A stretch of 64,000 bases of DNA from Gymnothorax reevesii (GCA_029721435.1 CM056583.1:54291620-54355619), one strand, 5' to 3'. Counted from the first letter of the stretch, positions 1 to 13,525 are shown. Notes: generated from the sequence alone by a model not told the origin. A program made the numbers and translations.

Positions 1-1518
1 AGTTTCTAGTCTGTTCAAGTTGACGGTATGTATGCTAGCTTGGATACTAACGTTTTTCGCCATTAAATTAATAAATTCAAATTTGTATGACAACTGTTAC
101 ATGTGTAACTTAATACTTTCAGAGCGAAAAGCTTAAGCACGCTAGCCAGCCAGGGGTGCATTGCCCAAAAACATAGTTGCTAAGCTGGCAATTTACGTGA
201 TTTCGGGAAACGTACCCCAGCTCTGCAAACAGGGCCTCATTTGACCGGCATGGGACGTGTTGTTTGTCAAGAGTTCGCTGTGGAATCAATAGACTCTGCA
301 CGTCTCGTGTTGTGATCATGTTTGTAAGACACCTATTTTCAGACACCTTTACTCGTCATGGCCCAATAAAAATCACGCCTACAGGCTTATTGTCAAGTTC
401 TTCCTTTTCCCACTCTGATGTGAAAAATATTTGTTTTTTTCAATTTATGAAATAATATTTTCTGGGATAATCTTGTTTTCCTACTGTTTTCTGCTTGACT
501 TCCATGTTTGGAATACCTCTCATTACGCCACATCCACTAATTGGCAAATTTGGGTGAATCTTCATCTTAGTTTTAGCTAGCGAGCCGTGCAGCCATGATT
601 TGCACGGCTAATTTTCGTAAAACACGGCTAAAAAAATGGTGGCGGCTTGACCAAAGCCGTGCTAAATATGCATTAACGGGTGCTTCCCCTCCTTAAATGT
701 GATTGGCTCAGCCGCACATGCTGTAACCCACTGTGGCAGGCCGCAGCACAAAATATCCCTGCGCGTAACGAACTTCTCTGCACTCAACTGACTCGTTAGG
801 TTACGTTTGTTGCAAGACTTTTAGCTCGCTATTTCAGTGTCAGCAATATTTAGCCTTTCAACCTGTTAACCAGTTGGCTATCTATGTAGCTAGCTATTGC
901 ATTACAGAGTTCGATATCACTTTTGCGTTGCAAGCTATGTGGCTAACTTGCTCGCTATTTCAGTGGCCTATTTGCGATTAATTGTTGACTTTTTCTTGCG
1001 TGTTTATTTTATGCGCTGTGTAACTGTTTGGGTAACCACATCCATTGTAGTGAACACTAGCTAGTTGACAAGCCGGCTAGCAAACTAATGCACAATTCAA
1101 TATATTTTCCTGGACACCGGGAAGTGTGGAGGACAAAAGTCAATCGTTCCCTACTCTCGCTGCTGGTTGTAATGATTTGGCCGATCGGATTTGGCGCAAG
1201 TTGAGAACAAGGAAACTCGAAAACCGAAACGAACGTAAAATGATTTAACGGGGTCTTCGGGAGACCAAAGGAGACATGCAAAATAGCCTGCTTTCATAGT
1301 ATATCTACATTAGCGAGCCCAAATAGCCTGATGTGACATGACAATGACGCTAGATTAAAAAGCAATCTTAGTGTCTGTGTTGCTGGCCAATCATTCTGTC
1401 CACTCTATCTTGCTGAAGTTCTCAATTTTATTGTTACATTGTTATCAATAAATTGTTGATTTTTTTTTCTTGTGTGTTTATTTAATGGGCTTGTTATATA
1501 TAGGGTAACTGTTTTATA
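1..1518. other. Intergenic DNA, no gene seen
   Basis: No supported coding exon. The short frames in both strands have no recognisable domain. A cluster of the octamer AGCCGTGC in alternating orientation lies at 583-662. An approximate direct repeat of the form ATTGTTGA...TTGTGTGTTTATTT occurs near 980-1035 and 1453-1512, which suggests old mobile-element sequence. Confidence 0.6.
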
Positions 1519-1667
1519 AAAGGAATAAGCCCCTTGAAGCAGTGGGTTACAGAGATTTTATGACAGCGGAGGGGCACTAAGGCACTCCACTGCGCTTTGT
1601 GCCTTAGAACGCCCCTCCGCCGTAAAAAAATCAGTGTAACCCACTGCTTCTCGGGACTTATTCCTTT
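1519..1667. mobile_element. Foldback MITE, 149 bp, near-complete palindrome
   Basis: The left arm, starting AAAGGAATAAGCCCC and running to about 1586, is the reverse complement of 1599-1667, with mismatches. Both arms contain the AGCAGTGGGTTAC and GGAGGGGC blocks around a loop of about 12 nt. A single arm of the same family occurs at 26765-26834, so this is a dispersed repeat. No coding capacity. The superfamily is not determined. Confidence 0.85.
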
Positions 1668-2269
1668 ATTTAATAATTTGTCTCTCACCTTGTCAGTTGC
1701 TTATTTTGGCTAAATCCATCTTTTTTCGCCAAAGCTAGAAAAGGTGTAGAATGCATTGACAGCAATAGAAAATATAACAATATATCAATGTAATGAAGAA
1801 AAAAACTAAGCCAGTGTCTTGTGCTGAAATGTTATATTTTGTCTTCAGAATGCTGTAGAATGCACCATTTAGGCCCTGTTTTTAAAAAAGCAGCAAAGTG
1901 TACAATAAGCTAAGGCCACAGTTGTGACATCTTAGAGCCATGTACGCAGCCAGCACTCACCTTACTTTTCTCATTTTAAAATGATATGGATATATATATT
2001 AACTCAGCTGTATATTTCCATTACATTGAAAAGCGCCAATTCACATTACGGTATTTTGATGCATTATGCATAATGTGTCAGCTGAGTAGCATCTAACATA
2101 ATGTCCATATGAGTGCATTTATAGCACTACATAAACGCAGTTCGAACTCTGATTAGCAAACCATTTATTAACCATTCCTCATTCTTAAATTAGTTACAGA
2201 TCTTATATTTGATGGCAAAACTTTTCAGCAACATGACAGATGAGACCCAAAATGATAACTATTTTTTGT
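1668..2269. other. Intergenic DNA, nothing recognised
   Basis: AT-rich single-copy-looking sequence without a supported exon, hairpin or repeat. Confidence 0.5.
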
Positions 2270-3011
2270 GCATGATGCAAACTTCCATGAAAAGCACTGA
2301 ACATACAACTTTATTGCTTTATATGCTCCCCTCCAGACAACATCTATTCCAGGGAAGGCCTTATGTCTTTCAGTTAGACAATGCTAAACCACATATTGCT
2401 GCTATTACAACAGCATGGCTTTGTAGTAGAAGAGTCCGTGTGCTGAACTGGCCAACCTGCAGTAGATTGAGAACATTCGGCACATTATTAAATGAAAAAT
2501 CTGTCAAAGGAGACCCAAAACTCTCCAGTAGCTCGAAACCTAAATGAAAAAAGAGCGGGATCAAATTCCAAAGGCTAAATTCAAGAAACTTCCACAATTG
2601 TACAAATCAAAAGTACTCCACAATTTTTTACACAAGCCTTCACAGGTTGGAGAGCCTCTGGCCACGATTACTTCTGAGAGACTCAGCCTCTCTAAGACAT
2701 GCCTTTCATAGCCAATCATGTTACACACCTGATGCCAGTTAATGTAATGACTTGCTAATTTTTTTTCCAGCTGATTCGCTAATATATTAATTGCTTTTCC
2801 AGTCCTTTTTTGCCTGTGTCCCAACTTTTTTGAGACCTGTTGCTGCCAGAAAAATTGAAATGAGCTCATTTTGTGGATAAAAATGTAAAATGTCTCAGTT
2901 TCAACATTTGAAATGCTATCTATGTTTCATTGTATATAACATTGGCTCATTGCATTTTGATTTTATCCACGATTTACATTTCATCCCAGCTATTTCGGAA
3001 TTGGGGTGTTT
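2270..3011 (+). mobile_element. Decayed Tc1-type transposon, 3' half
   Basis: The frame at 2209-2547 contains MLPSRQHLFQGRP, QLDNAKPHIAA and [14 protein letters not shown], matching the second catalytic aspartate region of Tc1/mariner transposases. It also matches the better copy at 57322-58836, which has [13 protein letters not shown] and [14 protein letters not shown]. After the conserved block the frame is lost. The sequence around 2820-3011 matches the long terminal inverted repeat of that family (GTTGCTGCCA..., AAATGTCTCA..., GGAATTGGGG at the end). The 5' half and left terminus are missing, so the copy is dead. Confidence 0.85.
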
Positions 3012-3511
3012 ATATGAAGTTCTTTGACATCAGGTCCTAATCTGACAACCTAAAGGTAGTCAAGAAATGCAAGTCCTACTAATATTGATATTGTGCATCA
3101 AAACTGGGTGTATCCAACTCCATTTGTGGCACAAGATGGGGTAACTGTGATACTGTTGTCAAAAAGGTTGATTTAAGACTAATTAATTACGTGTGGGTGT
3201 GGTATAACAGCCCATCGTATGCTATGACTAATGATTGATGTCTTACATTGACTATTTAAAAAAATGCATTTTCAATGCAAGTGAAAAAATGCAAGTTCAA
3301 CGTGGATACTGAAAGGTAGTCTAATTTTGCTCACAGTTATTGATGCATGGAACATTATAGTGTGGGTGGAAGATTGCATTTTTGGTCCTGGAAGTTCATC
3401 TCCAGATTGTGTGAAAATTGGAATAAATTATACCCTGTGGTGATTTTAATTCAGGCTGTTATGGTGTGAACTGGAGAAAAATAAAATTAAAAATTGTAAT
3501 CACTTGAGGAT
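3012..3511. other. Intergenic AT-rich DNA, nothing recognised
   Basis: No exon or element could be supported here. Confidence 0.5.
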
Positions 3512-3777
3512 CCTGTGATCTGGAAAAACCTAGTGAATTTATGAGTGGCAAGCATTCTTGCAACTGAGCAAAAACCTGTTTGATTCTGGAGTTTTCCCAA
3601 CTGAAAAAAATAAATAAAAATGAAAACTTGATTTTGACGGTTCAAATAACTCTAATAGCTAGTGTTTTAAGATTCTCGCCACTCTTAATTACTGCAAATG
3701 AAATTCAAACTCAGTTTCTCCCAAAAGTGAAATATGTTTTATAGATTATGTTAATATAGGTTTTTCCAGATCACAGG
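3512..3777. mobile_element. MITE-like element with 20-bp perfect terminal inverted repeats
   Basis: CCTGTGATCTGGAAAAACCT at 3512-3531 is repeated as an exact reverse complement at 3758-3777. The 226 bp between the arms is AT-rich and has no coding capacity. A perfect 20-bp pair 266 bp apart is unlikely by chance and is the usual structure of a short non-autonomous DNA transposon. Clear target-site duplications were not seen, so the family is unassigned. Confidence 0.65.
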
Positions 3778-6484
3778 AGAATATGCTCCATCTGACAGAG
3801 CACACGCAGTCCATAGATCATTGAATTTTTTAAAAAACTTTTTCTTTGCACATATTATATATATATAAATAGTATGAGGTCTTGATTTTTCATTCAGTAG
3901 ATGTGAATTGTTTTGTTTTAAATTACTCTATGGAGGCTTTTAACTGATGCCCTTATCAATGGTAACTTTAGGAGCAAGGTGGATTCATTCACATTGTAAG
4001 GGATGAATGTAACTTCGTTCAGCATTTATTAGAAAGCATTTGTGAAAGATAATAACTGATAGTCAGTATTTGGGTATGGTCATTGAACAGAAGTAGCCAC
4101 AAAACTGGATTTCACTGGGTGTCGTGAGCATCCCATCGCAGCTGTATAAGTATGCTTAAACACACATACACTAATATGAATTAAGAAGACAATTAACCTT
4201 AGATAACTAACCACCAGCTGCAAAAATGAATGTGTCAGATTATGTAGAGTGAAATGATGCAGTGCCTTCAGTGATTATGCATTGTTATTGTTTATGTGAG
4301 AAGTTCAAACTAGTCAGGGAAAGAGACCATGGTTTTCTTCCCTTTTTTGATTTTATCGGTGTGTTGTTCCATCTTAAGTGGTGCTTGGGATGCCTTTATA
4401 TATGCTTTTATTTGCTTGTTTTGCGGGGTCAAGATGTCATCAAATGATAACAGTGGCTAGTGAGGGGGGGGGGGGGGGGGCAGATGGGGGGTACAGAGAC
4501 AGAAAGTATCATGTCCTGTCATAAAGTGAAAGGAAGACCTGATTGAATGAATTTTGGAAAATCAACTGGTTTAGCAAATATTAAGTTCTTTATGAATGGC
4601 AGGTTTTTGAATGTTCAATTATACCTAATCAAATGAACTCATCTCTGCAAATGTCTTATTTTCTGTTGCCCCATGATAGCTCTGAGTACTTGCAGGACCA
4701 AAATGATTGAGATTATCTGGGCCTTTTGTGACTGAGAATACTGTAAGTCCCTGCTCTGGACTGCGAGTTTGAGAGGTGGAGAAGTGACTTTTAGGGCCAT
4801 GAATGCTCTTTGAGTCATGTTGTCAATGCAGGAATGGGGAAGACGGCATTGCGGAGTTCAGTAGGTGCACTGACTCACTCGCAGTAACTAGAAAATTTGC
4901 ACTACACTACGTCATGAGCCAGCAATGACCAGAGCTATAATACTGTATGAGCGCACGCACACCTGTGCTATGTTACGGAATGAGGAAACAATTACTTATA
5001 ATAATGCACAAGAAACCAGAAATTCTACAATATCCAACAATATATGCAAGCAATGCCTTTTAGTACACTACTGCATGAACAAGCAATGGCTGCACTCTGC
5101 TCATGTTTAAGTGACCCAAGACCTTCTTACTAAGATAGCATGCTCAAGCAATTAGCTGCACTAAATTAGCAAAAATGGGAAATTTGTTAGTATATCTGTT
5201 GTTTCTGTTTGTTTGTTTTGTCAATGCTATATGGCACCGCTGGTCTCAGTGCATCCGTTCTAGTTCCATCATTTACTTTAGTCACAGACAATAGATTTGT
5301 ATATCAAATGTGTTAACAAATGCATAAGAAGCTCTAGACACAAAGAGTAGAAAGATAAGGAGCGTGGGCTGCAGTATCCACTGCATGGCATCGACACAAA
5401 GGAAAACCACTACACCGGTTTCACCATGCGCCGTTGTTCATTTGTCACATTATCCATTACCGCACTGAGTTTAGAACAGGCATTAATGGGCCATTAATAG
5501 ATAGTAATTCGCGAGAAAATGTTAGCATCTATGTTTTACTGCCTCAAGAAACCATCTTTGGTTTCTTGAAGTCCCATCAAATCCCTGTCATACGTTAGCT
5601 TGAGCAAAAAATCTCTTGTTGTTCTTATTTCAGCACTGCTGCTCTGGAATTGAAAGCCTCCAGAATCTGTGTATATGTGTCAGTTTACTTGGTTCAAGAA
5701 CTCGCAGTCATGGATGTCAGATGAACTGGAGCATCTTTCCTGTTGCTCAGCCATTTTAAGTGACAGATCTTTGAGGCAAAAAGCTTTTTATATGGAAAGA
5801 CAATGAACTCGGGGATGAACAATGGAAGCATCCAACAGCATGTCATCGTCTCTTGAAAGGACGGTTTTTATTTTATTTATTTTGCTTGAAACAGTGGCGA
5901 TTATTGTATACAAATTTAGAATTTTATTTTTTTTAAAAATCACAAATTTGTGATCTGATTACTTAAAGGGTTAAACAGGTTTTCAGGTTTGCATGCCAGC
6001 TCTCAGATATATCAGCTTCCGTGACTTCCAAAAATAAATTAAATGCAAATGGTGGTATCCATAAGATTGTCTCAGCCTTGACCAAGTCCTCCATAATAAT
6101 CATTATGAGAGAGAGAACAGCGTAGGCGACACTACAGGATTCACTGATAGCCTATTTAAATGGCCTTGCCCAGGAAGGCCTTCACAGTAAAAAAAAAAGA
6201 TTGCCTGTGCTTTTAACTGACTCATCACAGTAGACATCGCTTCACAATAGGCCTGCTCAGGAAAAAAGAATCCCACATGTCAATCATATTTCCTTGAAAA
6301 AATAATGAGTAGCATCCTTCATAGTGCATTAAACATGCCATTTTATGGAAGCTCTGTTGTGGTTAGAGTATGTTATGTATATCATGAGATATACACAGTT
6401 ACCATGTTTCTAAAAAATACCGGAAAATTGAATGTAATGTATCATTTGAAAATAAATATTAATGGCTTTCGCCATCCTATAATA
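3778..6484. other. Intergenic DNA with a G17 run
   Basis: No supported gene. A run of 17 G lies at 4464-4480, followed by GGGG at 4486. A few short frames of about 60 codons have no recognisable motif. Confidence 0.5.
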
Positions 6485-6859
6485 TCATATTGCATGTACA
6501 TATGGTACTATAGCTAGCATACCTGCTTTCTGTATCAAGTCATATGTTCTTTTTCTTACCTCACAGAATTCTATACATAATAAGTGTAGCGTATTGAATT
6601 TAGTATTGGCGGTTTCTGCATTCTCGCTGGCATCTGCTGTGACAAACACACTGCCATTTATGCTGCCAGTAGCTTTCTGTTTTTCTCCTGTGATATTCCA
6701 CTGAGCCAGAATGACAGTATAATTGCACAGTTGGGTGGTGAATGCTCCTCCCAGAAATTCCATATGTTCCAAAAGCAATGATTCTCCTGCTTGTTTAAAC
6801 AAAGACATGCCAGTGTAAAAATCATCCAATCCCAAATCTGCACATCTGTCAGTGCTCAT
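6485..6859 (-). other. Unrecognised 124-codon frame with exon-like borders
   Basis: I do not recognise this frame (starts MSTDRCADLGLDDF). It has no domain I can name, no signal peptide and no clear membrane segment. It carries possible exon borders: TGTGCAG just before ATTTGGGATTGG (acceptor near 6837-6843) and GTGAG followed by GTAAGAAA (donor near 6555-6562). It is on the same strand as mir-9-2 and about 6.7 kb downstream of it, where the LINC00461 host transcript would continue. It could be a non-coding exon of that transcript, a conserved element or a chance frame. The coding interpretation is weak. Confidence 0.25.
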
Positions 6860-8934
6860 ATAAAAAGAATGACGATCACAAAATCAAATAATGTCTGCCT
6901 CAAAGAAGGCAATACAGTCAAAAATTCAGCTGGGTACATGGAAAGCTTGTTTTTGAACATTGTGCAATAATAACTAAAGCACGGTGCCAGTCACAATGGA
7001 AACCCAACCCATATCATATGCGGCTACACATGTGCAAGCCTTCTGCATTGATACATCACTATATTAAAAAAAAGAAAATCAGCCATTTAAAAAGCACCCA
7101 CTGATACAGTCATCCGCTGATCCTTATATAATTATTTGACAGGGAAAAAATTGCTCTCTGCGCATTAAAGGTGTGTGGGACAAGATGCTACCAACGACAC
7201 TGAGCGATTTGAAATCATGCGAATTATGCATGCTAATGAATCGCGTGGCATGCATGGCTTGCTGTGGCACTAATTGGAAAATGGTATTTGAAGCAACGTG
7301 CTCTCATTGTTTAGTGACACATGCAAACCAAGCGGTGTGTGAATGTGTGCCAGCAGACATTTTAGGTCTACCCCCTTGTTCACCACTATCAAAGTCATAA
7401 GATGGTGGCACACTGCAAGCTCTGCCTTAGCAGCATGCAAGACAGTACAGTGTTCTGCCCTCCAATCCCTTCATGCTTACACTGAGCGCGTGCGCTGTCT
7501 TTCTAATTAATTTATAATTCACTTTGATTTTCTAATAAGGCATTTGTGCAAATCCGGACATATTTGCTAAAGCTATTGCCAATCATTTTTTCCTTTAAAG
7601 GCTTATTTCACACAGCGCTTATTAAACGTGGTCAGATAAATATGCCTTAACCATACCAGGGCATTGCCAATGCAGTGCCTTGGCTAATTGCAAAATAATC
7701 AGTGGCCAGTGTAAACAAAACTGCGGTGATGCCCTTTATCGGGAGGAGGAACTTGACAACGCAATCATTTTGTCAGTAAATGATTCAGCATTTTTATTCT
7801 GCCCATTTTGTCTTTACCATCATCAGTGATTCAGTTCTTAATTGAAAGGCCGTTTACCATGCTTTTTTAGAAAATAATTTGTCTTACGACTGCGGATAAT
7901 ATGATTCTATTTTAATTTCAGCATCTCATCAATGCATGTGTTTTGAACAGTGTGAAATGATAGGTTCCGCCTCTCAGATAGCTGGACTTAATCAAAATGC
8001 AGATAAAACTGATGAGTAGCGTATTATATAGATTCATCTTTTTCTTTTGGAATTGTACAGTTGAGTCGCCAATTGGGGTACACCGTAAATTCAGCATTTA
8101 TGTCTGACTTGAACGAATCCACAGGACTAAGTTACAAATCTTGGTTCTCAAAGCATTAAACATGGCTTTGATATGTCACTCCATATCAAAGAGCATCATT
8201 CAAAAATGCTCAAATTAAACTCTAAAACCATGCATTTTCAGCACATGTACTTGTATAGTCCGCTGATTTGTATAAACACTGCTACATGCACAGGGCTCAT
8301 ATGTACACTGCTTGTTAAATTAAGAGAAGGGACAAACTCTCTGAACTCATGGGGTTTTAGCCACAGCTTGGCTCCTTACAAGTAAAACTGGTACACCTTT
8401 TTCATACTAAAACTGGCACAATGAATTAGCAAGAAATAATTGTTATTGTATACTCATACATCTGTGAAGCAAACAAATCCAGGGAATAGATATTTTTTCT
8501 GTTGGTATTCTCTACATTTTATTTATTATTGTTTATTTTTTACCCATCTTAAAATGAAGAAAATGAATTCATATTTCATATGATTAAAAACACGAACACA
8601 TACTTTTAGTTTATCTTCAGTTAGGCTTTTGATTTAATTCACCTTTACTGATTTTTTTTAAATTAATTGAAAAGCAGATAACAACCATCACTGAAGATCT
8701 AATTACAAATGTTCCCAAAATCAAGTAAACACCAGGGTTTCATCTTGTGACCTGCAGCAGTGTGTTGCAGTACCAGCCACGTTGGCCAGAGAGAAGCAGA
8801 GGTCATGTTTCAGGAGGGGAAATAATACTCTACGCTCCAACCATAAGACAAGCAAACCACAAATGTTTTGTCACCTTGTCATAGATTTAACCATCATTTC
8901 TCCTTATTCTAGCCATCCTTTATATTCTTTAAAG
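6860..8934. other. Intergenic DNA, nothing recognised
   Basis: No supported gene or repeat. A frame of 75 codons at 7173-7400 is cysteine-rich but matches no domain I know. The stretch 7480-7960 is AT-rich with even base composition and could contain conserved non-coding sequence, which cannot be judged without alignment. Confidence 0.5.
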
Positions 8935-9170
8935 CAGTGGTTCCCAACCCAGTCCTCAAGGCCCCCCTGTACGCCAGGTTTTTGTTGCAGATTTACTTTT
9001 GCTCGCCTTATCCATTTAAGGCCCAGTGCACCTTCATGCACACCCTTTTCAGGTAGATCTTTTTCAACCAATTGGCATGAAGCCGTTAAATGGATCAGGT
9101 GTGAAAGAGTAGAAAGACAGCAAAAACCTGCAGGGCAGGGGGTCCTTGAGGACTGGGTTGGGAACCACTG
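8935..9170. mobile_element. hAT-type MITE, 236 bp, with 8-bp target duplication
   Basis: The element starts CAGTGGTTCCCAACCC and ends with its reverse complement GGGTTGGGAACCACTG. Homology between arms extends through CAGTCCTCAAGG and the AGGTTTTTG block. It is flanked by CTTTAAAG (8927-8934) and CATTAAAG (9171-9178), an 8-bp duplication with one mismatch. CAG-type ends and 8-bp duplications define hAT elements. The palindromic structure explains the overlapping long frames on both strands here, which are not genes. Confidence 0.9.
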
Positions 9171-9178
9171 CATTAAAG

Positions 9179-12100
9179 CACAGTCTTCTTTCTCCATGTC
9201 AAATTCTCATCATGAGTTTCCATCCCATCCAAAGGTATGCCAATATATACTTATCTTGGAGTTCAGCATGGAGACAATAAAACACAAGAGTACGCCTGGA
9301 GCTCCAGTACCCAGACTACAATATTTACTCTCAAAAATAATAATAAGAAGTGGGACTCGAAAGAGACACATGACACACAGATGTGCTAACAGTTGAAATG
9401 TTGGGTGTGACTCATGGACCAAGGTTGAAGTACTTCCTATGCTGGGTGTCTGGGACCTCATTGGATCAATAACCAACTTCAATAAAACCTTTGCTGAGAC
9501 TTTGTTCGGACAAATGTGAATCTCTGTATCCCTATTATAGCGCATCTTATTTTTACCTATTTTATGGAACTTATAACATGCACATGCTGTTACACTTCAC
9601 ATCAAGCACATGCAGTTGTGCTTTCAATATACTGTAATATCATAATATCTCAACATAGGAAAGTTATACTGTTAGGCTGATATATATTATCCATAGATTC
9701 ACATGTTCTTGCGTATACATAGCAAAATGCTATAAATTTTCCTAACATTAAATGTTACATATAATACCAATTAAATTCATTCATAATTATTGCTGAACAC
9801 TTTATTTCCCTGCTTAAGATGTGTTCTCTCTATCTCCATGCTTACCAGAAGCCTGACCCACAACACCACTACGGTTTCCTGCATGTGTACACTGAGCTCA
9901 CCACACTGTTTCCATGGCAACACCAATCAGAGGAGTGAAGGCACATTGCACACAGTAGAAGTGCACCAAGATCCAACTGATGGTTGTATTTAATTCACAC
10001 CAAAGAGATGCTTATTTAAATGCTCTCAATCCATGTACCTGATTCTCCTATTAGAATTGTATGCCCATGTGCGCACACTCCACAAATAAATATTTAACTG
10101 GCTTTTCACTGCTTGCCTGAAAACCATCTGACTTTTTTTTTTTTTTCGCATGTAAAGTTAGATTTAGGAGGACATGCAAAACAGCAAATATTCTTTGTTT
10201 GCAGTTATTGTTTTTAAAGGTATTCAGTCCAGGTAGTTCTCTCACAATGTCTCTCAAACATCACATGATAATAATACCTCCTCTGTCTACAAGTTCTTTT
10301 TGCTCAACGATTTTCATCTGTCAAAGAGTTTTATACGGCTGTTTCAGCATGCACTCACTCGTTGTATGATGATAAATTGAACCGTTTAATCCCACTGGTC
10401 ACATTTGTGACTTTTTTTTTACTTCTTGAAGCTCAAAAAGTGGTGTTGTTGGCATTGGGCAAAAACATTCAACTTAACCAACATGAAATAAAAAAATGCA
10501 TAAATACATAGTTTCAGGGTTAGGGAGGTCTAAGGAGTAAAATATATACGCTCTCATTGCAAGGAAAAATTTGGGATTAAATGGGTTAATTATAAATACA
10601 AATTTGCACACAGACAAAGACACACACACTCACGAACAAGAATGCACACACACATGCTTGCATGTACACCCACATACACACAGGTCCATTTATTTTGCCA
10701 CTTTGACTGAGGCCTGTAGTCCACAATCTACACACATGCGACATTAAAGGGACATTCCAGTGCACTGAAGTGACCCGACTTCCATTGATTGGGAGTTGCC
10801 TTCCTGACAGGTTAAGTTCAAGTCAATGTCTGGAGACACTGTTAAAACTGAATAGCAAACTGAACTACTGCCAAAATTACAAGTGTTTGACATGAACTAA
10901 TCAACATTGCTATTTTCAGGAAAACAAAAGATCAAGCACAGAATTAGGTCAAAAACTCTTTTTATATAAAGGTCATCTACAGCTTTGGCTTCTCAAACAA
11001 AGGTAATCTGAGGAATGTGTTTTCTCACCAAATTTTGAGTCAACTGACAAAACACCAGCATGAGCGAAATACATCTACCTGCATTTTTTTTTCATCATGT
11101 TTGATGATGTATCAAATTTAAGATGGACTTAATGCTTGGCAACAATTTTTTGTGATGTTTTTGTCACCTGTGAGCAGCATGAATATAACCACGAGAAATG
11201 TAAAACAGTGCAAACATGCTGTTGAAGACTTGCTGTTCATCTAATGGCTCAGTATTCCTGCATAAATACTGTACATTAACATCCACCAGAAAACATACAG
11301 GGAATGGTAAAACGTTGTCTTTTTTAAAGTATTCATTCAAAGATGTCTACTTCCATATACTATAGATTTTTTGTATTTGTCATGTATTTTCCCTATTGTT
11401 CCCTTATTCTTAGATTTTCAATGCAGGACTTCTGAAGCCTTTACAGTAGGGAAAGGACTGTCAACCTGTCACAGTCGGCTATTTGAATGAGTGGAAGGCT
11501 CCGTTACGTTTAGTAACAGTTCAGTTTGCTCTTTGAATGGCAAACGCATAATGTTAGAAAAGTATGATTGAACAGGGAGACAACGGAAAATAATTCCTTT
11601 GTCTGGTACTGCCTCTCCAGTAAAGCGCTATTTCGAACAATCCGCGGAAGTCGGAGCCACTTGCCGAGTTCATCCTTTATTACAAAGACCTTGAGCTGTC
11701 AAAGAATTTGATCATTTGATCAATCCACGTGGTCACGGTATGTTACGGATGAGCGCAATGAAGAGCACTTCTCAGTTCGTACATTTAACCCTTACTTCGT
11801 TAAGATTACAAATAAAATAAAAACTTTTATTTTGCCTTGAATTACGGCGGTAAGACCTGGTTATTAAAATTAAAGCATGTACGACACAATAACTGTTTAT
11901 TCAGCCATTGCCTAGTTCGACCATATAGGCCTAGTTGCACAAAAAATCTTTTAAACTTTTAAACGAAGGTATCCGACGTGGTTTTGTGCGTCCTATGGCA
12001 TTGAGTGTCAGGCACGTGTCGCCTGGTCACGGTCAAGTCGAGCACCGCTTAAGGGTCCCCTGCAATGACCATCAGTGCGCTTTCTTGAGCGTATTTATAT

Positions 12101-13473
12101 GTGCCAGCGTCTTAGATGTAAGGCCACTTATGTAAGTGGTGTGACTGCCCAATTACAGAGACAACAAATCCCTAAAATATTTCCAAATGTAGTTTATGAT
12201 CTGTGAATGTAAAAATCGCGAATGCATTTAAATGGTATAGCCTCCGCCTGTAGTGGGCTAGCGGTGGTAGTAGGAGTAGAAATAAAAAAAAGAAAAAAAA
12301 TAAATAATAATAATAATAATAATAATAATGATGATAGGCCTAGAAGTAGGCTAACAGCCTTCACGCTGAACTTGAACTAAGTTCAAAATCAATTCGGCCT
12401 CTTGCCAATACATTCTAGAATTGATTGAATGGTTTAAGACAGCAGTTTTTGTTGTCTTTATAAACACTAATTAAGGACTCAATTAAAAATTCAATTTGTT
12501 GCCTCTCCAGATTTGAAATCAGTGTCTGTTATGCGTGGAAAGCATCGCCACCCTAAGTGATGCAGATGAGTCTGGGGCACTTGGTGGTTTTTCGTGACCT
12601 AGGTCGCACCCACCCCCCAACTCAAACAGCGCTGTCTGTCATATACAGCTCCTGCACAACGTTGCCACTTGCCCTCGAGCGTGGGAATGGGAGGCTCCAG
12701 CCGTTCACATCTCCTTCAGTCCGTTTAACGGAATCAATTAAAGCGAGGCCCACTACGCTCTCCCCAAACCACTTGTGCCAGTATTACGTAGGCCTATGTC
12801 TTTATCATTTAGTCTCTGCAGTTGTTTCCTATTTAGAGCTGCTTAAGCCGAAATAAAAATGAAAGATCGGCATGTACGCTCCTGCATGTTCTGTAGCCTG
12901 TAATTGGCAATGCTGTTCAGGAACTCTGGCAGGGAGAAGTCGGTGTATACCCTATATGGGCCTTGTCTCCCGCTTTGGCCCCTATAACTCAAAATAAGGT
13001 CTGGGAGGTGATTTTAATAATTATTTAAATATTGGTATGGTATATTATTATTATTGTTGTTGTTGTTATTGTTGCTGTAGTTGTTGCCTCTGCGTTTGTT
13101 AGAGCGCAAGTGTGTGAGGGAGAGAGAGATATAGAGAGGGAGGGAAAGAGAGAGGGAGAGAGCCTGTGTGCGCGCTTAAGACGCGTAATCCTCCTCACTA
13201 ATCAAACTTCACGAACTGTGCATTTTCCATGGATGAGATGTAGGAAGCTGGTTACATTGTATGCGTCTCCGACGGAATGATTTACAGCTAGCATCCCGGA
13301 ACGGAAATGTTTCACACATCCGAGTTAATCATCTTTAGATTTCACCTCTGTTTTTATGATTCCATAAAACTGTGGGTCCATCACCAAAGCCGACAATTGT
13401 TCTCTCTTTTTTATTTAGTTTTCTGGAATGTCTTCTTCCAGGTTTTTAACATCCGACCCGTATCCACGATGAG
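9179..13473. other. Intergenic DNA upstream of the window's left gene desert, microsatellites
   Basis: No supported gene. It contains a broken CA-rich stretch at 10619-10685 and an (AAT)n tract at about 12303-12330. The final few hundred bases before the mir-9-2 hairpin include GT- and GA-rich stretches (13050-13165). Sequence flanking mir-9-2 may be host-transcript exon, but no border is evident. Confidence 0.5.
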
Positions 13474-13489
13474 CCTGGAAGCAGTTTTT

Positions 13490-13511
13490 ACTTTCGGTTA
13501 TCTAGCTTTAT
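13490..13511 (-). ncRNA. mir9-2: mature miR-9-3p (miR-9*)
   Basis: This is the 22-nt 3p arm, starting ATAAAGCTAG on the minus strand and identical to the conserved vertebrate miR-9-3p. It pairs with the 5p arm to form the upper stem. Confidence 0.95.
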
Positions 13512-13525
13512 GACGACCAACACAC

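Noticed and set aside
8782..9396. 204-codon plus-strand frame
   Set aside because: It runs through the hAT MITE at 8935-9170, has no domain, and its opposite-strand frame mirrors it because of the palindrome.
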